DNA from: Mycolicibacterium pulveris
GTDB lineage: Bacteria; Actinomycetota; Actinomycetes; Mycobacteriales; Mycobacteriaceae
Length of the DNA stretch: 64,000 nucleotides
NCBI RefSeq assembly: GCF_010725725.1
Contig: NZ_AP022599.1
Location: forward strand, 1,674,001-1,738,000
Direction: 5' to 3'
Shown: piece by piece, positions 24,569 to 33,811 of the stretch
Position numbering within the stretch: the stretch's first letter is position 1
Layout of the letters: every line of letters begins with the position of its first letter
Notes under the pieces: generated by a model
Database searches by the model: none
Seen by the model: the letters and a program-made list of their open reading frames with translations, nothing else
What the model was told of the DNA's origin: nothing
Translations under genes and position numbers: made by a program

Positions 24569-26674
24569 GTGCCCGCCGTCAAGTCGTATCCCGCTGCCCG
24601 AACGGTGCACCGTCGGGTCCGCGATGACCTCAACGGGCTGCGCGGGATCGCGATCGCGCTGGTGGTCGTCTACCACATCTGGTTCGGCCGGGTCTCCGGC
24701 GGCGTCGACGTCTTCCTCGTGCTCTCCGGGTTCTTCCTCGGCGGCCGGCTGTTGCGGCAGGCCGCCGAGCCCGGCGCCGACGAGCCGTTGCCGAGCGCGC
24801 TGATCAGGCTGGTGCGCAGGCTGTGCCCGGCGCTGGTGGTGGTGCTCGCGGCCTCGGCGATGCTGACGGTGTTGGTCCAGCCGCAGACCCGGTGGGAGAC
24901 GTTCGCCGATCAGAGCCTGGCCAGCCTCGGCTATTACCAGAACTGGTATCTGGCCCTGACGTCCAGCGACTATCTTCGCGCCGACCAGAACGTCAGCCCG
25001 CTGCAGCACATCTGGTCGATGTCGGTGCAGGGCCAGTTCTTCGTGGCGATGCTGTTGATCGCCTGGCTGGTGGCGGTCGCCACCGGGAGAGGCGGCTGGG
25101 GTGCGCGGCGACGCCGGGTGCTGGTCGCGGTCACCGCGGTGGCCACCGTCGCCTCGTTCGCGTATGCGGTGTTCGCCCACCACGTCGACCAGGCCAGTGC
25201 CTACTACGACAGCTTCGCCCGGGCCTGGCAACTGCTGGCCGGTGTGCTGGCCGCCGCGGTGATCTCCGCTGTCCGCATGCCCGGCTGGTTGCGGGTGGCG
25301 GCCGCGTTGACCGGGGTTGCCATGCTCTTCGGCTGCGGCATCCTGATCGACGGCGCGGCACAGTTCCCCGGACCGTGGGCGCTCGTCCCCGTCGGCGCCA
25401 CGATCCTGCTGATCCTCAGCGGCGCGGGAACCGAAGCCAACCTGCCGTGGCCGAACCGGCTGATGGCCACTCCCGCGCTGGTCACGCTGGGCGCCATGGC
25501 GTACGCGCTGTACCTGTGGCACTGGCCGCTGCTCATCTTCTCGATGGCATTCCTGGACCGCCACACCGTCGGGTTGCGCGGCGGTCTGCTCGTGTTCGCG
25601 GCCTCCCTGCTGCTGGCCTATCTGACCCTGCGGCTTGTGGAGGATCCGCTGCGCAAGCCGGGCAGCGCCACGGCCCTCGCCACACAACCGGTTCAGGGCC
25701 GGCCGCGCCGGTTGACGACGACGATGGCCGTCGTTGTCGTCGCGCTGGCGGTTGCGGTGTGCGTTTCGGCGTTCGGCTGGCGCAAGCACATCGCCGACAT
25801 CCGGGCCAACGGCAACGAACTGCAGTCGCTGGCGCCGCGCGACTATCCCGGTGCCCGCGCGGTTCTCGAACCGATGCGGGTGCCGGACCTGCCGATGCGG
25901 CCCACGATCCTGGAGGCGGCCGAGGATCTTCCCGCCACCACCATCGACGGCTGCATCACCGAGTTCGCCGACACCGAGGTGATCCGCTGCACCTACGGCG
26001 ACCCCGGCGCGACGAGAACCATCGCGCTGGCGGGCGGTTCACACTCCGAGCATTGGATCGCGGCGCTGGACCTGCTCGGTGTGCGGCACGGCTTCCGCGT
26101 CGTGACGTACCTGAAGATGGGCTGCCCGCTGACGACCGACGACGATCCGCGCAACGCGGTCACCCACGAGCCCTACCCCGAATGCCGGTCCTGGGTGAAG
26201 AAGGCCATGGCGGCGCTGATCGCCGATGCGCCCGACTTCGTGTTCACCACGACGACGCGGCCGCATCCCCACGGGCCCGGTGATCTCGTGCCCGACGGAT
26301 ATCTCGGCGTCTGGGACGAGCTCGACGCCAACGACATCGCGATTCTCGGCATGCGCGACACCCCGTGGATGTTCCGGGACGGGGCTCTCGTGGCGCCGGT
26401 GGACTGCCTGGCCGAGGGCGGTGACGCCGAATCATGCGGGCTGCCGCGACACGAGGCGCTTGCCGAACACAACCCGACATTCGACCACCTCGACCGCTAC
26501 CGGTCGATGTCGATACTCGACCTGAGCGATGCGGTGTGCCGGCTCGACGTGTGCCGTGCCGTCGAGGGCAACGTGCTCGTCTACCACGACGCCCATCACC
26601 TCTCGTCGACCTATGTGCGCACGCTCGCCGACGAGCTGGGTCGCCAACTTTCCGACGCCACCGGGTGGTGGTGA
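24569..26674 (+). CDS. Membrane acyltransferase 3 with C-terminal SGNH domain (OafA-like)
   Basis: 701-aa protein with a membrane acyltransferase-3 domain and an extracytoplasmic SGNH domain, the plan of OafA-type O-acetyltransferases. The first helix contains DLNGLRGIAIALVVVYHIWF with the conserved His, followed by GGVDVFLVLSGFFLGG, and about ten helices extend to near residue 395. The SGNH part has LAGGSHSEHW with a catalytic Ser near 490 and a C-terminal DAHHLS segment providing the Asp-x-x-His pair. It likely acylates a cell-envelope glycan or glycolipid; the target is unknown. GTG 24569 has AGGAA upstream. Confidence 0.88.
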   Translation: MPAVKSYPAARTVHRRVRDDLNGLRGIAIALVVVYHIWFGRVSGGVDVFLVLSGFFLGGRLLRQAAEPGADEPLPSALIRLVRRLCPALVVVLAASAMLTVLVQPQTRWETFADQSLASLGYYQNWYLALTSSDYLRADQNVSPLQHIWSMSVQGQFFVAMLLIAWLVAVATGRGGWGARRRRVLVAVTAVATVASFAYAVFAHHVDQASAYYDSFARAWQLLAGVLAAAVISAVRMPGWLRVAAALTGVAMLFGCGILIDGAAQFPGPWALVPVGATILLILSGAGTEANLPWPNRLMATPALVTLGAMAYALYLWHWPLLIFSMAFLDRHTVGLRGGLLVFAASLLLAYLTLRLVEDPLRKPGSATALATQPVQGRPRRLTTTMAVVVVALAVAVCVSAFGWRKHIADIRANGNELQSLAPRDYPGARAVLEPMRVPDLPMRPTILEAAEDLPATTIDGCITEFADTEVIRCTYGDPGATRTIALAGGSHSEHWIAALDLLGVRHGFRVVTYLKMGCPLTTDDDPRNAVTHEPYPECRSWVKKAMAALIADAPDFVFTTTTRPHPHGPGDLVPDGYLGVWDELDANDIAILGMRDTPWMFRDGALVAPVDCLAEGGDAESCGLPRHEALAEHNPTFDHLDRYRSMSILDLSDAVCRLDVCRAVEGNVLVYHDAHHLSSTYVRTLADELGRQLSDATGWW

Positions 26675-26735
26675 GGACACCCCAATATCACACCGGCCGC
26701 CGGATGACGGTGCGCGGGCACGGCATCGGCCCACG

Positions 26736-26760
26736 TAGAATGGCTTCCGACTTAGCCATT
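26736..26760 (+). promoter_or_regulatory. Candidate -10 and inverted repeat in the mnh leader
   Basis: TAGAAT (26736-26741) resembles a -10 box about 93 bp before mnhA. AATGGCT (26739-26745) and AGCCATT (26754-26760) form a perfect 7-bp inverted repeat with an 8-nt loop starting within that box. This may be an operator or a 5' leader hairpin controlling the antiporter operon. No clear -35 was found. Confidence 0.35.
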
Positions 26761-26833
26761 GACACCGGCTGACACCCCGCCATCCGCACATCGCCTGACG
26801 CTGTTGCCGATCAGACGACCCGATCGGAGTGCC

Positions 26834-29728
26834 ATGCTCGCCATCTTGCTCGCCCACGCGGTGGCCACCGCGTTGGCGCCGCTCTTGGTGTACCGGTGGG
26901 GTCGCAACGCGTTCTATCCGCTGTCGCTGGTGCCGCTGGGCTCGCTGGCCTGGGTGGCGCTGAACTGGCCGGCGCCCGGCCAGGCGAGAACCACCGATGT
27001 GGTGTGGGTGCCCGAGCTGTCGATCGACATCACGCTGCGCTTCGACTCGCTGGCGGCGATCATGAGCGTGCTGGTGCTGGGCATCGGCGCGCTGGTGCTC
27101 TTCTACTGCGGACCCTATTTCCATCGCCGCGACGGCAAGATGGAGAACCGCCTGCCGAGCTTCGCCGCGGAGATGGTCGCGTTCTCGGGCACGATGTTCG
27201 GGCTCGTCGTCAGCGACAACATGCTGGTGCTCTACGTGTTCTGGGAGCTCACCAGCGTGCTGTCGTTCCTGCTGGTCGGCCATTACGCCGAGCGGGCCAC
27301 CAGCCGCCGCGCCGCCACCCAGGCGCTGTTGGTCACCACGTTCGGCGGGTTGGCGATGCTGGTGGGCATCGTCGTGCTCGGCACCGTCGCGGACACCTAC
27401 CTGCTGTCGGAGTTGATCGCGGCCCCGCCGACCGGGATGGCCGCATCGGTGGGCCTGGTGCTCGTGCTGGTCGGCGCGCTGTCCAAGTCGGCCATCGTGC
27501 CGCTGCATTTCTGGCTCCCCGGCGCGATGGCCGCCCCCACCCCGGTCAGCGCCTATCTGCACGCCGCGGCGATGGTCAAGGCGGGCGTCTACCTCATCGC
27601 GCGGATGGCGCCGGGGTTCGCCGATTCGCCGATCTGGCGTCCCCTCGTGCTCAGCCTGGGCGTGCTGACCATGCTGTTGGCCGGCTGGCGCGCCGTGCGC
27701 GAATACGACCTCAAGCTGATCCTGGCGTTCGGCACGGTCAGCCAACTCGGGTTGATCACCGTCATGGTCGGCGGCGGTGGCAGCGACATGATGCTGGCCG
27801 GGCTGGCGATGCTCGTCGCGCACGCGATGTTCAAGGCCAGCCTGTTCATGGTCGTCGGCATCATCGACCACGCCACCGGCACCCGCGACATCCGCAGGCT
27901 GGCCTGGCTGGGCGACCGGGCCAGGCCGCTGCTGGTCATCGCGATCCTGGCGACCGCGAGCATGGCCGCGATGCCGCCGTTCTTCGGGTTCGTGGCCAAG
28001 GAGGCCGATTTCGAGACCGTGCTGCACAGCCCGTCCCTTGGCGCGGCGGCGCCGTTCGTGCTGGCGGGCATCGTGCTCGGCTCGGTGTTCACCACCATCT
28101 ACAGCCTGCGGTTCCTGTTCGGCGCGTTCGGCCGCAAAGGGCTGGCCAAACCGAGCAAGCGGGTGGCCGAGCTGCACCGCCCCCCGGTCACCTTCCTCAT
28201 CCCGCCGGGCGTTCTGGCGGTGGCCGGGCTGGTCTTCGGGCTGTGGCCGTCCCGGGTCGACACCGTCCTCGACGGCTACGCCGACACCGTCCCCGGCGGA
28301 GCCGACTACGACCTGGCGCTCTGGCACGGCTTCGGGCTGCCGCTGCTGCTGTCGGCCCTCGTGGTGGCCGTCGGTGCGGCCGCCTACGTCGGCCGCGAGC
28401 AACTGCGGCGGATGCGCACCGCGCCGACGCCCCTCGGCAATGCCGACCACATGTACGACGCGGTGATCCGCGCCCTCGACGTGCTCGCGGTGCGGGTGAC
28501 GGCGGTGACCCAGCGCGGATCGATTCCCGCGACCCAGTCGGCGATCCTGGCCACGCTCGTCGCGGTGCCGACGGTGGGGCTGGCCATCGGTGCCCGCGAC
28601 CGCCCGAACTTCGAGCTGTGGGACCTCCCGCTGCACACGGTGGTCGGTTTCGTCATGCTGTCCGCCGCGTTCGGCCTCACCGTCATGCGCAACCGGCTGG
28701 CCTCCGCGCTGCTGGTCGGGGTCACCGGCTACGGCTGCGGTGCGATCTTCGCGCTGTACGGTGCCCCCGACCTGGCGTTGACTCAGTTCCTGGTCGAGAC
28801 GCTCACGCTGGTGATCTTCGTCCTGGTGTTGCGGACGCTGCCCGCAGAAGCCGACAAGGCCAACGTCAGCGCGCGCCGGCTGCCGCGTGCCGTACTTGCG
28901 CTGGCCGTCGGTGCGACCGTCACCGCGGTTGCGAGCTTCGCGGCCGCCGCCCGCACCGGGGTGTCGGTGTCGGCGCTGCTTCCCGACGCCGCGTACTACC
29001 GCGGCCACGGCTCCAACACCGTCAACGTGCTCCTGGTCGACATCCGCGCCTGGGACACCATGGGTGAGATCATGGTGTTGCTGGTGGCTGCCACCGGCGT
29101 CACATCAATGGTGTTCCGGCACAGGCGGTTCGGCACCCCACCGCGGGTGGCCGACGCCGGCCAGCCCGACATCGGCAGGATCGCGTCGTTCATCAACATC
29201 AGCCCGGCCGTCGGCGACACCACCTGGCTGCGCGGCAGCGACCTGCGCGACCCGCAACACCGGTCGTTGGTGCTCGAGGTGGCCACCCGCATCATCTTCC
29301 CGCTGATCATGGTGCTGTCGGTGTACTTCTTCTTCGCCGGGCACAACACCCCCGGCGGCGGGTTCGCGGGCGGGTTGACAGCCGGGCTGGCGGTGGTGCT
29401 GCGTTACATCGCGGGCGGCCGTTACGAACTCGGCGAGACGCTGCCGTTCGATGCCGGCCGGGTGCTCGGCGCGGGACTCACCCTTTCTGCGGGCACCGCG
29501 GTCGGCTCACTGCTGCTGGGCGCACCGGCCCTGTCGTCGGCGCTGATCGAGTTCGACGTGCCGGTGCTGGGCACCGTCAAGTTCGTCACTTCACTGTTCT
29601 TCGATGCGGGGGTCTACCTGATCGTGCTCGGCCTGGTTCTCGACGTGTTACGCAGTCTGGGCGCCCGCCTGGACGTCGAGTTGGCCGAGTCGCGCCCCGC
29701 CCGCCGATCGCAGGTGCGTGTCGAATGA
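26834..29728 (+). CDS. mnhA: Mrp Na+/H+ antiporter subunit A (MnhA with fused MnhB domain)
   Basis: 964-aa polytopic subunit of the Mrp (Mnh/Pha) multi-subunit cation/proton antiporter, related to complex I NuoL. The Proton_antipo_M core has VVSDNMLVLYVFWELTS, SKSAIVPLHFWLPGAMAAPT (quinone-channel-like helix with Lys/His) and KASLFMVVGIIDHATGTRDI. After the NuoL-like region comes an MrpA C-terminal domain (GYGCGAIFALYGAPDLALTQ), then an MnhB domain (HNTPGGGFAGGLTAGLAVVL), so subunits A and B are fused; no separate mnhB follows. Start is ATG 26834 with GGAG upstream. Following genes overlap in ATGA or GTGA steps, forming one operon. Confidence 0.96.
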   Translation: MLAILLAHAVATALAPLLVYRWGRNAFYPLSLVPLGSLAWVALNWPAPGQARTTDVVWVPELSIDITLRFDSLAAIMSVLVLGIGALVLFYCGPYFHRRDGKMENRLPSFAAEMVAFSGTMFGLVVSDNMLVLYVFWELTSVLSFLLVGHYAERATSRRAATQALLVTTFGGLAMLVGIVVLGTVADTYLLSELIAAPPTGMAASVGLVLVLVGALSKSAIVPLHFWLPGAMAAPTPVSAYLHAAAMVKAGVYLIARMAPGFADSPIWRPLVLSLGVLTMLLAGWRAVREYDLKLILAFGTVSQLGLITVMVGGGGSDMMLAGLAMLVAHAMFKASLFMVVGIIDHATGTRDIRRLAWLGDRARPLLVIAILATASMAAMPPFFGFVAKEADFETVLHSPSLGAAAPFVLAGIVLGSVFTTIYSLRFLFGAFGRKGLAKPSKRVAELHRPPVTFLIPPGVLAVAGLVFGLWPSRVDTVLDGYADTVPGGADYDLALWHGFGLPLLLSALVVAVGAAAYVGREQLRRMRTAPTPLGNADHMYDAVIRALDVLAVRVTAVTQRGSIPATQSAILATLVAVPTVGLAIGARDRPNFELWDLPLHTVVGFVMLSAAFGLTVMRNRLASALLVGVTGYGCGAIFALYGAPDLALTQFLVETLTLVIFVLVLRTLPAEADKANVSARRLPRAVLALAVGATVTAVASFAAAARTGVSVSALLPDAAYYRGHGSNTVNVLLVDIRAWDTMGEIMVLLVAATGVTSMVFRHRRFGTPPRVADAGQPDIGRIASFINISPAVGDTTWLRGSDLRDPQHRSLVLEVATRIIFPLIMVLSVYFFFAGHNTPGGGFAGGLTAGLAVVLRYIAGGRYELGETLPFDAGRVLGAGLTLSAGTAVGSLLLGAPALSSALIEFDVPVLGTVKFVTSLFFDAGVYLIVLGLVLDVLRSLGARLDVELAESRPARRSQVRVE

Positions 29729-30198
29729 CCTCTTACATCGTCCAGCTCGTGCTGATCGGCGGGGTCACCAGCGCCGGGGTGTATCTGCTCCTGGAACGCA
29801 GCCTGGTCCGGATGCTGATGGGGCTGCTGCTGATCAGCAACGCCGTCAACCTGCTCATCCTGTTCGCGAGCGGCAAGTCGGGCAGGCCACCGATCCGGGG
29901 CGCCACCTCCAACAGCTCCGAGCACGCCGTGGACCCGCTGACCCACGCGATGATCCTGACCGCGATCGTCATCACCATGGGTGTGGCGGCGTTCGTGCTC
30001 GCGTTGGCCTACCGGTCCTACCAGCTGACGACGGCCGACGAGGTCAGCGACGACCCCGAGGACACCCGGGTGTCTCGACTGTCCGACGAGGAGGCCACCA
30101 CCATCGACGCCGACCGCCCGCAGCCACCCGGGCTGTACAAGGACACCGACGCGCCCGACGAACTGGACGCGCTGCCCGGGGACAAGGGGTCGCGATGA
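29725..30198 (+). CDS. mnhC: Mrp antiporter subunit C (MnhC)
   Basis: 157-aa NuoK-like membrane subunit of the Mrp antiporter. Three helices are visible: VQLVLIGGVTSAGVYLLLE, LVRMLMGLLLISNAVNLLIL and the helix after DPLTHAMILTAIVITMGVAA. The DPLTHAMILTAIVI motif is diagnostic for MnhC. The cytoplasmic tail of ~55 residues is acidic and Pro-rich (EVSDDPEDTRVSRLSDEEAT), longer than in many MnhC proteins. Its ATG overlaps the mnhA stop by 4 nt, and its stop overlaps mnhD similarly. Confidence 0.95.
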   Translation: MTSYIVQLVLIGGVTSAGVYLLLERSLVRMLMGLLLISNAVNLLILFASGKSGRPPIRGATSNSSEHAVDPLTHAMILTAIVITMGVAAFVLALAYRSYQLTTADEVSDDPEDTRVSRLSDEEATTIDADRPQPPGLYKDTDAPDELDALPGDKGSR

Positions 30199-31793
30199 CG
30201 CTCGGGGGTGTGCTGACGCCGTTGCCGGTGCTGATCCCGACGCTCGCGGCGGCCATGACGCTGTTGGCGGGACGGCGGGTTCGGCTGCAGCGCCTCATCA
30301 CCACGCTCGCGCTGACCGCCGTGGTGGTGGTGTGTTCGCTGCTGCTCTGGCTCACCGACGGAAGCGGCACCATGGCATTGCACGTCGGCGGTTGGGGGCC
30401 AACGGTTTCGGGCATCGGGCCTCTGGGCATCACGCTGGTGGTCGACCGGTTGTCGGCGCTGATGCTCGTCGTGTCGTCGATCGTGCTGCTCGCCGTCATG
30501 CTCTACGCGATCGGGCAGGGTATCCGCGACGGCGACGAGCGCCAGCCGGTGTCGATCTTCCTGCCCACCTATCTGGTGCTGTCGGCGGGCGTGTGCATGG
30601 CGTTCCTCGCCGGTGACCTGTTCAACCTGTATGTCGGCTTCGAAGTGCTGCTGGCCGCGAGCTTCGTGCTGTTGACCATCGGCGCCAGCGAGGACCGGGT
30701 GCGCGCGGGCGCGTCCTACGTCATGGTGTCGATGGTCTCGTCGATGATCTTCCTGTTCGGCATCGGATTCGTGTACGCGGCCACCGGGACGCTGAACCTG
30801 GCCGAACTGGCGGTGCGCCTCGACCACGTCAGCAGCGGCACCCGCACCGCGATGTTCGCGGTCCTGCTGGTGGCGTTCGGCGTCAAGGCCGCGGTGTTCC
30901 CGCTGTCGGCGTGGCTGCCGGACTCCTACCCCACCGCCCCCGCCCCCGTCACCGCGGTGTTCGCCGGCCTGCTTACCAAAGTCGGTGTGTACGCGATCAT
31001 TCGGGCGCACTCGCTGCTGTTCCCCGACGGCGGGCTGGACCCGGTGCTGCTGGTGGCCGCGCTGGTGACCATGCTGGTCGGGATACTGGGCGCGATCGCC
31101 CAAAGCGACATCAAACGTCTGCTGTCGTTCACGCTCGTCAGCCACATCGGGTACATGGTGTTCGGTATCGCGCTGTCCAGTGATCTCGGTACCGCCGGCG
31201 CGATCTACTACGTCGCCCACCACATCGTGGTGCAGACGACACTGTTCCTGGTGGTCGGTCTGATCGAGCGGCAAGCGGGCGCGTCCACGCTTCAGCGGCT
31301 GGGCGGGCTGGCCGCGGCCAGCCCGCTGCTGGCGTTCATCTTCGTTGTACCTGCACTCAATCTCGGTGGCATACCACCGTTTTCCGGCTTCATCGGCAAG
31401 GTCGCGCTGATGCAGGCGGGCGCCGACAGCGGTTCGGTGCTGGCCTGGATCCTGGTGGGCGGCAGCGTGGTGACCAGCCTGCTCACGCTGTACGTCGTGA
31501 CCCGCGTGTGGACCAAGGCGTTCTGGCGGACCCGCACCGACGCCCCCGAGGGGCACCTGGCGGCGGCGACCCCGACGGTGCTGCTCGACGATTCGGAGGA
31601 CGTGGAGTTCGCCGATCGCCTGCACGTCGGCCGCATGCCGGTCAGCATGCTGGTGCCCACCGGTGCGCTGATCCTGGTGGGCGTGGCCCTGACCGTGTTC
31701 GCGGGCCCGATCTTCGGCTACAGCGAACGCGCCGCCGATCAAGTGCTCAACCGCGACCTGTACATCAGCACCGTGCTGGGGGCGGATCGATGA
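30195..31793 (+). CDS. mnhD: Mrp antiporter subunit D (MnhD)
   Basis: 532-aa NuoN/NuoM-like proton-channel subunit. The core region has LAGDLFNLYVGFEVLLAASF (glutamate of TM5 in the GFE motif), FGVKAAVFPLSAWLPDSYPT (Lys of TM7), and DIKRLLSFTLVSHIGYMVFG followed by the amphipathic region. A C-terminal ~60-residue polar insertion (AFWRTRTDAPEGHLAAATPT) precedes the last helix. ATG 30195 overlaps the mnhC stop (ATGA). Together with MnhA it forms the ion-translocating unit. Confidence 0.95.
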   Translation: MTLGGVLTPLPVLIPTLAAAMTLLAGRRVRLQRLITTLALTAVVVVCSLLLWLTDGSGTMALHVGGWGPTVSGIGPLGITLVVDRLSALMLVVSSIVLLAVMLYAIGQGIRDGDERQPVSIFLPTYLVLSAGVCMAFLAGDLFNLYVGFEVLLAASFVLLTIGASEDRVRAGASYVMVSMVSSMIFLFGIGFVYAATGTLNLAELAVRLDHVSSGTRTAMFAVLLVAFGVKAAVFPLSAWLPDSYPTAPAPVTAVFAGLLTKVGVYAIIRAHSLLFPDGGLDPVLLVAALVTMLVGILGAIAQSDIKRLLSFTLVSHIGYMVFGIALSSDLGTAGAIYYVAHHIVVQTTLFLVVGLIERQAGASTLQRLGGLAAASPLLAFIFVVPALNLGGIPPFSGFIGKVALMQAGADSGSVLAWILVGGSVVTSLLTLYVVTRVWTKAFWRTRTDAPEGHLAAATPTVLLDDSEDVEFADRLHVGRMPVSMLVPTGALILVGVALTVFAGPIFGYSERAADQVLNRDLYISTVLGADR

Positions 31794-32323
31794 GGGCCGT
31801 GCTGCTCCGGCTGAGCGTGCTGTTGGGCCTGATCCTGGTGTGGATGTTGTTGTGGGGCAGCATCTCTGCGGCGAACTTCGTCGGCGGCCTGGTGGTGGCG
31901 TTGGTGATCACGCTGCTGTTGCCGCTGCCGGTGGTGCCGGTCGAGGGGAAGGTGCACCCGCTGTCGTTGCTGCGCTTGATCATCCAGATAGCCTACTGGC
32001 TGGTGCGCTCATCCATCCAGGTCGCGTGGCTGGCCGTCCGGCCGGGACCGCCACCGGTCAGCGCGGTGTTGCGAGCCCACTTCGCGCTGAAATCCGATCT
32101 GGTGCTCGCGATGGCGGTGAACCTCATCAACCTCACCCCGGGCACGATCGCGCTCGAGGTGGACCAGGCGCGCCGGGTCGTCTACGTGCACGTGCTCAAC
32201 GCCCGCACCGACCGCGCCATCCGGGAGTTCCACGACCAGATGGCGATGTTGGAGCGGCTGTTGAAAACGGCGCTGGAACGCGACGAGGACTGGCGGCCGG
32301 CGGCCGACAAGGAGGCCGCGTGA
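31790..32323 (+). CDS. mnhE: Mrp antiporter subunit E (MnhE)
   Basis: 177-aa MnhE subunit with N-terminal helices (LRLSVLLGLILVWMLLWGSI, NFVGGLVVALVITLLLPLPV) and a cytoplasmic domain containing NLINLTPGTIALEVDQARR, the conserved signature segment of this subunit, followed by VYVHVLNARTDRAIREFHDQ. It ends in a charged tail. ATG 31790 overlaps the mnhD stop by 4 nt and the stop overlaps the mnhF GTG start by 4 nt. Confidence 0.93.
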   Translation: MRAVLLRLSVLLGLILVWMLLWGSISAANFVGGLVVALVITLLLPLPVVPVEGKVHPLSLLRLIIQIAYWLVRSSIQVAWLAVRPGPPPVSAVLRAHFALKSDLVLAMAVNLINLTPGTIALEVDQARRVVYVHVLNARTDRAIREFHDQMAMLERLLKTALERDEDWRPAADKEAA

Positions 32324-32607
32324 GTTACGTGTGGATGATCGCCGGGGTGCTGATCAGCGCGGCCGCGGTGGTCACGATGTACCGGATGCTGGGAGGCCAG
32401 AGCACGCTGGACCGGCTGGTCGCCTTGGATACCCTGACGGCGGTGACGATGTGCGGCATCGGGACCTGGGCGGCGTTCAGCCAGGACTCCACCGTCACCT
32501 ATCCCATGGCCGCGATCGCGTTGATCTCATTCGTCGGCACGATCAGCGTGGCACGCTTCCGCGTGCGCGACGTCGAGCGTCCGCGCGGGGGACGGGGGAT
32601 GCGATGA
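32320..32607 (+). CDS. mnhF: Mrp antiporter subunit F (MnhF)
   Basis: 95-aa three-helix subunit. Helix 1 is VWMIAGVLISAAAVVTMYRM; the family motif follows as STLDRLVALDTLTAVTMCGI, with the conserved Asp-Arg and Asp; the third helix is TYPMAAIALISFVGTISVAR. GTG start 32320-32322 overlaps the mnhE stop (GTGA), and the stop overlaps the mnhG ATG by 4 nt. Confidence 0.93.
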   Translation: MSYVWMIAGVLISAAAVVTMYRMLGGQSTLDRLVALDTLTAVTMCGIGTWAAFSQDSTVTYPMAAIALISFVGTISVARFRVRDVERPRGGRGMR

Positions 32608-32966
32608 ACGTCGCCGACGTCGTCACCGCCGTGCTGGTGCTGAGCGGCTCGACCCTGGCGCTGACCGCCGCGATCGGCATCGTCCGGTTCCCGGACACCT
32701 TGACGCGCATGCACTCCGCGACCAAACCGCAGACGCTGGGCCTGCTGCTGGTGCTCGCGGGGGCGGCGATCAGGCTGCGCGGCAACGCCGACGTCGGCAT
32801 GCTGATCCTCACCGGGTTGTTCGCGGTGATCACCGCCCCGGTGATCGCAAACCGGGTGGGACAGCTGGCATACCGTGAGCACAGCTTCCGCGATGACCTG
32901 CTCACCAAGGATGAGATGCGTGAAGCGGTCGTCGACGGGGAACTCGACAACAATGGGGAGAGCTGA
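32604..32966 (+). CDS. mnhG: Mrp antiporter subunit G (MnhG)
   Basis: 120-aa three-helix subunit. The diagnostic stretch GIVRFPDTLTRMHSATKPQT follows the first helix, and LILTGLFAVITAPVIANRVG is the last helix. The C-terminal tail is polar (EHSFRDDLLTKDEMREAVVD). It completes a full mnhA-G set. The last 14 bp overlap the start of a methyltransferase gene in another frame. Confidence 0.93.
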   Translation: MNVADVVTAVLVLSGSTLALTAAIGIVRFPDTLTRMHSATKPQTLGLLLVLAGAAIRLRGNADVGMLILTGLFAVITAPVIANRVGQLAYREHSFRDDLLTKDEMREAVVDGELDNNGES

Positions 32967-33750
32967 CGACGACGGCAGGCACGACACCGAGGGCGTAGAC
33001 CAGACCGAGCTGGGTGTGGCGTGGTTGCGCGCGCAGGAGAGCGACTCGGGTTGTCCGCTGTTCACCGACCCGTATGCGCAGATGTTTCTCGATGCCGCCG
33101 AGGCGCGGGGCTGGCAGTTGCCGCCCACCCACGTGATGGACCGGATCCGCTCGATCGCGGACTACGCGGCATCCCGTACGAAGTGGTTCGACGAGTTCTT
33201 CATCGCCGCGGGCGCCTACGGCATCGAGCAGATGGTGATCCTGGCGGCCGGGCTGGATTCGCGGGCGTGGCGGCTGCCGTGGGTGGAGGAAACCGTCGTC
33301 TACGAGATCGATCGCCCCGACGTGCTGGCGTTCAAGGCCGAGACGCTGCGCGCCAACGATGTGCAGCCAGGGGCCCGCTACGTCCAGGTGGCGGTCGACT
33401 TGCAGCAGGACTGGCCGAAAGCGTTGCGCGACGCCGGGTTCGACGACACCGAGCCGTTAGCCCTGGCAGCGGAAGGGTTGCTGTCCGATCTGCCCGCCGA
33501 GGGCCGAGACCTGCTGTTCGAACGGGTTCAGGAACTCAGCGTGAGCGGTAGCCGCGTCGCCGTGGAGTCGTTCGGTGCGGGTCGCCGCGAGCAGCGCAGC
33601 GATGTCCCGCGCTGGTTGACCGAACACGGTTGGGAGGTCACGACGACCACGGCGGCCGACCTGATGGATCGCTACGGCCGCTGCGGTCCCGATCAGCCCG
33701 ATCTGACCACACCTCGGACCGAGTTCATCGACGCCCGGCTGGTCTGCTGA
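32953..33750 (+). CDS. Class I SAM-dependent methyltransferase (leucine carboxyl methyltransferase-like family)
   Basis: 265-aa member of the large mycobacterial family of putative S-adenosylmethionine-dependent methyltransferases (PF04072-type). The AdoMet motif is MVILAAGLDSRAWRL, preceded by SRTKWFDEFFIAAG and followed by VYEIDRPDVLAFKAETL with the acidic ribose-binding residue. LLSDLPAEGRDLLFERVQEL is also typical. It is somewhat shorter than the usual ~300 aa at the N-terminus. ATG 32953 overlaps mnhG by 14 bp, so it may be read through from the antiporter operon, but no functional link is evident. Substrate unknown. Confidence 0.88.
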   Translation: MGRADDDGRHDTEGVDQTELGVAWLRAQESDSGCPLFTDPYAQMFLDAAEARGWQLPPTHVMDRIRSIADYAASRTKWFDEFFIAAGAYGIEQMVILAAGLDSRAWRLPWVEETVVYEIDRPDVLAFKAETLRANDVQPGARYVQVAVDLQQDWPKALRDAGFDDTEPLALAAEGLLSDLPAEGRDLLFERVQELSVSGSRVAVESFGAGRREQRSDVPRWLTEHGWEVTTTTAADLMDRYGRCGPDQPDLTTPRTEFIDARLVC

Positions 33751-33798
33751 GCTTCCCTGGTACGAAATTTGGTGCGCATCGACGGTCCCGACCGCCGG

Positions 33799-33804
33799 TA
33801 ACGT
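33799..33804 (+). promoter_or_regulatory. -10 box of leaderless EspC-like gene
   Basis: TAACGT lies 7 nt before ATG 33812 and supports that start over the upstream GTG. Confidence 0.5.
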
Positions 33805-33811
33805 GCAGGCC

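Noticed and set aside
26675..26833. Sodium- or lithium-type riboswitch before mnhA
   Set aside because: The leader has one small inverted repeat but no recognisable conserved riboswitch motif, so the claim is not supported.
26432..29008. Open frame of 858 codons antisense to mnhA
   Set aside because: Highly polar H/R/Q/D-rich translation typical of the complement of membrane-protein genes; the plus strand encodes a clear antiporter subunit.
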